Assembly: GCA_964019135.1 (NCBI GenBank)
Contig: OZ025248.1
Coordinates: 71,120,119-71,184,118 of the forward strand
Length of the DNA: 64,000 nt
Reading direction: 5' to 3'
From: Arenicola marina
Taxonomy: Eukaryota > Annelida > Polychaeta > Arenicolidae
The notes beneath the pieces were generated by a model. It ran no database searches, had not been told where the DNA came from, and was given only the letters and a program-made list of their open reading frames with translations. The first letter of the stretch is position 1. Every line of letters starts with the position of its first letter. The translations under genes and the position numbers were made by a program. Of this stretch, positions 57,701-64,000 are shown one piece after another.

Positions 57701-59173
57701 CACCAGCTGTCCGCCATATTTGTTTTTGGCAGATGCCGGTACCTGTGAATACGACTTGGTTCCTTCTCTCCGTTAGCATATGACTCTCCGCTGGAGGGCC
57801 TTGTCAGTCGCTCACTTAAGGACAACAGCAGCGCCCTCTTTCACAGGTCATTAACTGTTACAAAGTTTGGGACCCAGGCTACAAATGGTTCAAATAGTGG
57901 TGGGATTTGCCAGGTGGCGCTGCATACACATGGCGGTTGGTAGGGAAAAGTTGCATGCTCCAACAAAAATTTGTTCGTGAAAATATAACTGCAACAATCG
58001 AATGCCATGCAGATCGGCCGAACTGCAAATCGGCCGAGCCACTCTCACCACCCCCTACCATGGGTGGAGGGGGGGGTCGTCGAGCCACCCGCCAGCAGAT
58101 TAGTCTGCGCCTCAATGATTGGCCTGGTGTCTGCTTCCACATCTGCTGGGGGAGGGGGGGGGAGGGTCTGTCTGGATGAAGCTGGCGATTGGTGTCAATT
58201 GTGTTTGTGTTGCTGGTTGCTGGGTGTGTATGGGTGGAGGGGCGGGGATGGGACCAATATTTACTGATTTTTTAGGAGAAATCTTCACGGCCGGGCCACT
58301 AAAGTAATCACTAAATGTTTGGGAATTGTCAATGGCCCCGTAACGAGCATGGATAACATTCACGCGGCCCGTAATGAGCATTGATAACGCGGAATTTGCA
58401 CGCAGCCCGAAATATTTTTTATACGGAAACTCAGCTTCATTCATTTAGTGATTACTAAGCCAGCAACACAAACAAAAGTGATACCAAACACCAGATTAAT
58501 CCACGCCTGCCGGACGCAGCCCCCTCCCCTCTCCCCCACCCGATGCCAAAGCCATCAGGGCCGACGCCAAGCCAGACACCCAATCGTCGAGGCGCAGACT
58601 AATCCGCAGGCGGCTCGGGCTCTACGACCCCCCTCCTACCCCATTCACCCCCCCACCAAACCACCCAATCCCCCCTTCCCCCCCTAAATACCTTGGCCGA
58701 TTCGCAGTTCGGCCGATCCGAGTATACACCCAACAATCTACCCCCCCTAAATACCTTGGCCGATTCGCAGTTCAGCCGATCCGAGTATACACCCAACAAT
58801 CTACCCCCCCTTAATACCTTGGCCGATTCGCAGTTCGGCCGATCCGAGTATACACCCAACAATCTACTTATCTAGTGTTGACACAGTTTATTGATGTCAG
58901 ATGATAGAACAAGGTATATAGAATACGTAAGGACTATTATTGTACGCGCCCACATTATAATAAAGGCTACAGTCGATTCCCTACTAACGTCGAAGGATTT
59001 TAACATTGTTACCGTTGTGCCCCTAGGCCTAGAGAAGCGGGCTTGCCTGGGGGCACTTGCGCCAAAGTTAGCCCTAGGCTAGCGTATTGACTAAAATTGA
59101 GGACAACCTGGGTCATAATTCCTTCCTCTTCGTCGTCATCTTGACCGCTCAACACCCGTCTTAGTTTATCCAT
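51765..59173 (-). CDS. SFT2-family vesicle transport protein (SFT2D2-like), seven exons
   Basis: Coding exons in transcript order: 59108-59173, 55072-55158, 54672-54748, 53969-54050, 53567-53602, 52810-52898 and 51765-51807. They join to 159 residues with GT-AG introns and consistent phases. SFT2 proteins are small four-helix Golgi membrane proteins involved in endosome-to-Golgi vesicle fusion. The N-terminus MDKLRRVLSGQDDDEEEG matches the family. DASSMSWSTRIKGF precedes helix 1, LFAIFYTIGNLLALAST lies in helix 2, FLMGPVNQCKRMCAPTR is the conserved loop, and LAMAWYTISYIPFARDAVKK is the C-terminal signature. Human SFT2D2 has 160 residues. An in-frame ATG six codons upstream (59189-59191) could add MPAGFK, but MDKL is the family start. 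Exon 5 has only 12 codons. Confidence 0.93.
52205..52670. repeat. 18-bp minisatellite in SFT2-family intron 6
   Basis: About 25 copies of a unit near aatgtgttcatcgttggc. The period is a multiple of 3, so long frames are open on both strands (NVFIVG forward, MNTLPT reverse). It lies between exons 7 and 6 and is not coding. Confidence 0.88.
53017..53471. mobile_element. Non-autonomous DNA transposon (TIR element) in SFT2-family intron 5
   Basis: The ends are inverted: cagggttcatacaggcaag on the left and the complement of cttttcaagcctgtgcgcaccctg on the right, flanked by TA/TATA. Subterminal motifs also mirror each other (ttcaaggacttttccagg left, ccttttccaggcatcagtca right). At 455 bp with no transposase frame, it is a MITE-type element. 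The superfamily is not decided. Confidence 0.7.
56981..57380. mobile_element. Inverted-repeat element in SFT2-family intron 1
   Basis: Left arm 56981-57113 and right arm 57243-57380 are inverted copies of about 130 bp with roughly 85-90% identity by eye; both contain gaagctccattgaccacaaa or its complement. The spacer is about 130 bp. A more diverged relative of the right arm lies at 63340-63520. It is foldback-like and without coding capacity. Confidence 0.75.
58010..58720. mobile_element. Large imperfect inverted-repeat element in SFT2-family intron 1
   Basis: Several segments recur in mirror order: gatcggccgaactgcaaatc near 58013 against gattcgcagttcggccgatc near 58699; attagtctgcgcctcaatga at 58099 against gtcgaggcgcagactaatcc at 58585; tgtgtttgtgttgctggttg at 58199 against agccagcaacacaaacaaaa at 58458. 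Unpaired C/G-rich inserts interrupt the arms. It looks like a decayed foldback or DNA transposon. Confidence 0.65.
58676..58866. repeat. 62-63-bp tandem repeat, three copies
   Basis: Each unit has a C run, taaataccttggccgattcg, then cagttcggccgatccgagta, then tacacccaacaatcta. The first unit overlaps the right end of the inverted-repeat element, so the terminal segment of that element has been amplified in tandem. Confidence 0.9.
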
Positions 59174-59468
59174 CTTGAATCCAGCCGGCATGAATGACGC
59201 GCTGCCAACGTAACAACCTTTCTACCCTGAAAAATCAATAACTTAAACTCCAAATCGATGATAAAATCTAAACATGCAACAGGTCGGGTGGCAGTCACAA
59301 TGGCCGCTTACAACATTTAAAATAGAAAACGACACAACTTCCGCTTGGCAAATTTATCGCTTTCTTCGCTCATTTGACATCAGTTTAGTATTTATTATAT
59401 ATTTTCAATTTTACTTTAAGATCAGCCATGATATAGGTGATTTAACTGTTTAACTCATGAGATTAATC
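59174..59468 (-). promoter_or_regulatory. Presumed 5' UTR and promoter of the SFT2-family gene
   Basis: This is the stretch between the start codon and the inserted R2 repeat. ETS-like cttccg occurs at 59339-59344 and atggccgc near 59300. No TATA box at a sensible distance was seen, as usual for housekeeping genes. The transcription start is unknown. Confidence 0.35.
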
Positions 59469-59883
59469 AAGCTCCCCGCACGGTGGCACTACGCAAGCTA
59501 GCTTTTACCGCTGCTGTCGGCCGGGGGCAAATTTCAAGATTCTTGAAAAACGGTCAAATCAGCTGTAATTTCTTGCGGCATTATAGTTTTCAATAATAAA
59601 ACATAAAAATAACGAGCTTTGCGTACTTTATACAGCAAAAAACATCATGTACCCGTTCGAAAAAGTTATAATTGTGACAGAACTCTTTCTTTTCATCTCC
59701 TGATTTCATGTGTTATTAGGCTTAGGCTGGGTCCCGACACCAATTTGTAGAAATGCGCGACGCATTTTGCCTATCAATATGCGCAGCGACGCCCTGGCGA
59801 GTGAGTAGGAAAAGGCATTGAGGAAGTAGGCGACAACAGAGATATAATGGAGCCCTAGCGGAGTGAGTCGAAGGCAGAGAGTG
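59469..59883 (-). repeat. Dispersed repeat family R2, copy 2 (inverted)
   Basis: It is the reverse complement of 21003-21418 over its whole length with few differences. It sits about 300 bases upstream of the SFT2-family start codon. The two copies have opposite orientation 38 kb apart. Confidence 0.88.
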
Positions 59884-60242
59884 GAGATTAATCTGTTATC
59901 AATAAAATCTTGTTGTTGTTGAAGCTAAGTACCTAGGCTATAAAATGAGTCAACACACGCACGTGGTGACGGGGCGTTGGCGAACAGACACTGACAGATG
60001 TGACCCTTCGTCATTGATGCCTGAGAGAGCGGATATGTTGATACTTGCCGCCACCGGGAGGGGTTTGCCATGTTAGAATGAATTAGCAAAGCGGGTTTGC
60101 CGTGAAAGAAAGAATTACCAAAGCAGGTTTGCATCTAGCCGTCCAACGAAAATACCCGAGCGGATGTTTCCGGAAAAACTAATTTTCGAGATGAAATTCC
60201 CCTTGCGAGCAGGTTTTGATGGCCCGGCAAAAGGGGGCGCGA

Positions 60243-60262
60243 GGGGGGGGGGGGGGGGGGGG
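60243..60262. repeat. 20-base pure G run
   Basis: This is the longest uninterrupted G homopolymer in the window. The flanks are G-rich too, so quadruplex formation is possible, and the exact length may be affected by sequencing error. Confidence 0.9.
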
Positions 60263-60573
60263 AGGGGGGTGTTACCGCTTACCGCCCCCCACCCCCACCG
60301 AGCTTGATACAGACTTTCAGACTTTCAACGCCTTGATACAGGATTTCAAGGCGAAATTCAGCCGAAATGCACATCGAGTCAGTGTTGATGGACACATAAC
60401 GCGTCAAAGCCTATTCCCAGTAGCACGAGCTCAGCTAGGAAACCGAACTATAGTGGAATGTCCGAGTTGATCAATTAACGACGTTTTGAATCACATGCTG
60501 TTATCGTGTCTAATTTAGAAAATAGGCTAAGAATGAATGAATGAATCCATTCAGTGATCGTGCTATATCTTAA

Positions 60574-60778
60574 CGCCAGATTTCATCGCGTTATTTTTTT
60601 ATGCGTTAGTTTTAAGGTCGAGAGCGGGTGGGGGGCCGTTTTTTAACGCGTTGGATTCCGTCGCGTTGTTTTTTCATGCATTAGATTTTATCGCGTTATT
60701 TTTTAACACGTAGGATGTCATCGCGTATTTTTTAACGCGTAAGATTTCATCCCGTTGTTGTTGAACGCGTTTGTTGCT
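60574..60778. repeat. Degenerate tandem repeat (acgcgtt/tttcatcgcg units)
   Basis: Six or seven loose copies of a 27-32-bp motif combining atttcatcgcgttattttt and taacgcgtta. It has no coding content. Confidence 0.7.
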
Positions 60779-60779
60779 A

Positions 60780-61620
60780 CTTGGTCTTACTTTTTACTGA
60801 CCTACATCGCGTCGCTTTCCGGGTATTTGTGTCCGCCGCTGTGACACGTGGCTCGGAAAGCGGGTCTATGGGGCACTGTGCAATGTCCAGTGTCTGGGCG
60901 ACGACCCCGAGCAGCTCGAAGCCTTCTTGCTGGCTCATGGGGTCGCACTGGCTGAGCTGCTGCGTCCCTCGGTCTGGTTCCTGGGCTCGTGTCCTCCAGG
61001 ACGCATTTTCTGTTTGCGATGCCTGGCAGCTGGCCGGTCAGGGCCCTCAGCTGCTGGTGCAGGTTGCGCATGGCCATGTTGGCGGCGGCCTCTGTCTCTA
61101 GCTGACCCGCCCTTTACCCTTTGGCGCGGTACAGTTCCTGCCCCCGATCAAGGGTGGCAGCGGCTCTCCATGGCCGAGGCCGGAAGTCCGAGCGTCCTCC
61201 AAGGCCGACTCCAGGGACTCTTGTAAGTCCTGCGTCGGGGGCATACCCAGACGCTCGGGCCAGCCGGAGAACACTGGTGCACAGTCCCGTGGTCGGGGTC
61301 GTGGCGCCGTGATTGTCGGTGCCGCGGCCTGTCCGGGAGCCGGACTTGCTACCCGAGGGTGAGCTGTAGCTGCCACCTTTGCAGGCGGGGCCGCCACCTT
61401 AGCAGGCGGGGCCGCCGCCTTAGCTGTGGGGCCACAGCTGTTCCCTTCGGCAGAGACACGGAGCAAACGCCGGACGTCGTCTCGGGAACTGGGCCTGCTA
61501 CGGGCTCACTGGGCTGCCTGGGGTACCGGCAATCGGTGGCAGCGAACTTTTGCCACCGACACCGGATAAAGTCACCCTCACACTCTGCATGCACGTGACT
61601 GGACAGTCGCATCAGTCAAA
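60780..61620 (-). pseudogene. GC-rich degenerate coding relic, possibly a retroelement gag-like frame
   Basis: On the minus strand, three successive frames give protein-like text: GDFIRCRWQKFAATDCRYP (from 61612), SGWPERLGMPPTQDLQESL (61466-61098) and MSQQEGFELLGVVAQTLDIA (about 60950-60850). The frame shifts between them and Ala/Pro repeats interrupt, as in a decayed gene. GC content is well above the flanks. The arrangement recalls gag-like proteins of retrotransposons, but no zinc knuckle, protease or RT is seen, so the identity is open. Confidence 0.3.
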
Positions 61621-64000
61621 TCCGCAGACCAGATGACGACGACTATATGTCATTCAGGTGCTTTATGTAAGCCTGTATGCAGATCCACACCATTTACTTT
61701 GGTCGAACATCTGTGCCCCCCACCTTTTCAAATTCCCTGGCATCTCCTTATACATGTATATTACACTGCATCAAGCTTATCTAAAGCCCACAATTATTAA
61801 GTGGGCAAATATAGTACCACGGTCACCTGGATAGCTAGCTATATGTCTCAGGCATTTACACGCATTTTGTTCATGTTTTTGAGAATCAATTTTTTGTGCC
61901 CCCGTTTCAAAAATTCCTACACATGCCCCTGTTCTGTATAGTAGAATGAGATAGGAAAGAAACCTTTTTGTTTAATAATTAGTGATTTTAATTAAAAATT
62001 TATGATGTTTTAATATTAAAACAATCTGACAATTAAGATGCCAAGGACTATTAATCTGCATTAACGCCCTTTTCGGATATCAAATATTTGGAATGTACAT
62101 AATAACACTCGAGAAAACAAGACCTTTCATATAGATATATTAACATGCAAAGTACGTTATTTCGGCACTTCGGCAGAGCATTTCAGGTGTTTATGCGCGC
62201 CATGGATTTGTGCGATGCGGGAACGTACCACGGGTGTGAGACCTTTAGGCTTTAGCAGTTTTGGTTAGTCTTCCGATTATTTACATCCAATGAATCCTCT
62301 GGTGTGCGAGCATATTGAACCAAACTGGCAGGGGTGAACCATAGGCTTACTGGACTTAAAGTTCTGCTAACGAAAAGCGATTCAGTTTCTTTGTTTCTGT
62401 AGCTCGTAGATCTAACTGAAAATGTATGGCGAATAACTGACTGAGCGATAATAGCCTAAATATGTGTCCTGTTGAGCCTGTTTCTTTACTTTAGTCATGA
62501 CGGCCGTACTACCAGAACCGCTGTAGATCTATAAGAGGTCTACCCACCCCTTAGTATGGGTGGGGAGGTGGTCGGGGGCGGAGCTTTAAATTATAATCAT
62601 CAGATCCCAGAAAGGCGTAACTTGTAAAATAAATGTATAAAATATAGCATTGAAAAATCCTTAGATCGTTGTTTTTGGGTGGAGGTATTATCAAAGAATG
62701 CCAATTAATCCATTTTCGCACCAGACTGAAGTGTGAGCCTCCCCTGCCTCCATCCTCCACTGTCCTGTAGGCACATGGCCAGCCAATGGACCCGGCTGCT
62801 TGTTTCACACACCCTTCCTCCCACCACCTCCACCCCCCCCCCCCACCTAATAGACCACCACCCCATCCACCCTAACCCATATAGCCATTTTGGTAGTACA
62901 GCCACCCTGTTCATGCATCATTAATCCTAATATTTTGAGTGCTTGGGTTACATCCAAAGCACTAAACATCTAAACAAGGTGGCTTCAGTTGTGGCCAGGT
63001 TGTGGTAAATAGGCATATCCCCAAATAACTATAACTTCCAGTAACTCCTAAGGCTAAGTCCTTGCCTAGAACCCTGTTCAGGCACGACCCAGAAATGTGA
63101 AAAGGTGGGGGTCCACTTCAGCTAAAAATTCAAATTCACAATTTCTGTTCGCAGTTATTTTTTGTGATATTTTCTTAAATTTTAGTGAACCCTCAGAAGT
63201 TTACAAACTGCATGACACAAAGACAAAATCAATTCAGTCATGCTTTTCTTCCTATGGCAATCTATTCTTCCTGTAATATCCAAAGTAATAGTCATAAAAT
63301 GTAAAAACAAAGTAAAAGATGACTGCATAAAATGTTGACTGGCAATATTTCCATTGGATGCAATTGAGACAATGGTGATAGTAGACATAAGAGGTCAAAA
63401 TATTTGGTCAATGGAGCTTTATCATGTGCATTATTTTATGACATAAAGAAATAATTGACAAACAAATAATGGTAAGATTAAATTAATTTTGTCCTACCTT
63501 GTTGCAGTCAGTCTGTAAATTTATGAAGGATGACTTAAATTTTAAAGCTATTAGAACTGGTGGTCGTTAAAACAGATGGCTCCAAACAAGATGTAGATTA
63601 GCAAACAGCAGCTGTGAATAGCCCTTGTCAAACAATGTTAGACCCTTCTCCACAATCAGCACAAACTTAGTTAAAAATGTCCATGGACGCATAAGTATAG
63701 AGACACTATTTTCTATAATGATGATCACAGGCAATCAGATCATCCAGGCTATTGCTCCATAGATGTGACACTGCTGCTCTGGTGTGGGACCAGTTGCAGT
63801 AACCACGTGTGGAAAAATCTGACAAAATACGTAATTCATTCTGAAGTATCACACATCTATTTACCATACAGCTGTATATTTGCAATTTCTGCATATCAGT
63901 AGTTATATCATAAGGGTGATAAATATTGGGTAAGCTAGGGGAGGCATATGCTATCTACACTGGGTGTGTAATACACTGGGCTCGCGTTAGCATTCGCCAA
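61621..64000. other. Stretch without a recognisable gene
   Basis: It contains a C run (62833-62844) and, at 63340-63520, a diverged relative of the inverted-repeat arm at 57148-57380 (gatgcaattgagacaatgg, then ggtcaatggagctttatcat). No exon with splice sites was recognised up to the window end. Confidence 0.45.

Noticed and set aside
59171-59191. Upstream ATG giving MPAGFK before MDKL in the SFT2-family protein
   Set aside because: It is in frame and possible, but family members begin at MDKL, so the shorter start was preferred.

Overview
This is a window of animal nuclear DNA, most likely from a marine invertebrate. There are no operons, ribosome-binding sites or dense ORFs. Genes are split by introns or stand alone, and the space between them is filled with minisatellites, tRNA-derived SINEs, a non-LTR retrotransposon, inverted-repeat (foldback) elements and many pure G or C runs. 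I cannot name the species. The GT92-type glycosyltransferase and the repeat style fit an invertebrate such as an amphioxus, echinoderm, hemichordate or mollusc, but this is inference.

Three protein genes can be supported. (1) A plus-strand, three-exon gene (promoter about 8.24-8.40 kb; coding exons 8675-8857, 26392-26518 and 30641-30750) encodes a 139-residue secreted precursor. It has a signal peptide, a spacer, a Lys-Arg site formed across the second splice junction, and a C-terminal peptide with cysteine pattern C-x6-CC-x3-C. I do not recognise the family; it looks like an undescribed neuropeptide or peptide-hormone precursor. (2) A minus-strand intronless gene (36931-38358) encodes a 475-residue type II membrane glycosyltransferase of the GT92/DUF23 family. 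(3) A minus-strand seven-exon gene (51765-59173) encodes a 159-residue SFT2-family vesicle-transport protein. All its splice phases agree and its length is within one residue of human SFT2D2.

Layout: 0-1 kb, 23-bp minisatellite between direct repeats. 3.4-7.6 kb, two SINE copies and a 5'-truncated LINE inserted in a dispersed repeat. 8.2-30.8 kb, the peptide-precursor gene, whose two long introns hold a 36-bp array, a 1.2-kb foldback element, AT-rich repeats, SINEs, dispersed repeats, a 45-bp array and a 29-31-bp array. 33.3-35.2 kb, an RFX-type motif, two adjacent hairpins and 23/27-bp arrays. 36.9-38.4 kb, GT92. 38.6-45.6 kb, four unrelated minisatellites almost back to back (34, 40, 74 and 41 bp). 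46.8-49.3 kb, two hairpin elements and a 62-bp array. 51.7-59.2 kb, the SFT2 gene, with a TIR element, an 18-bp array and two foldbacks in its introns. 59.5-64 kb, an inverted copy of a repeat from 21 kb, a degenerate coding relic and more repeats.

The three genes show no functional link. The peptide precursor and GT92 would act in the secretory pathway and SFT2 in Golgi traffic, but their proximity is probably accidental. Most long open frames in the repeat arrays are products of the repeats and are not called as genes.
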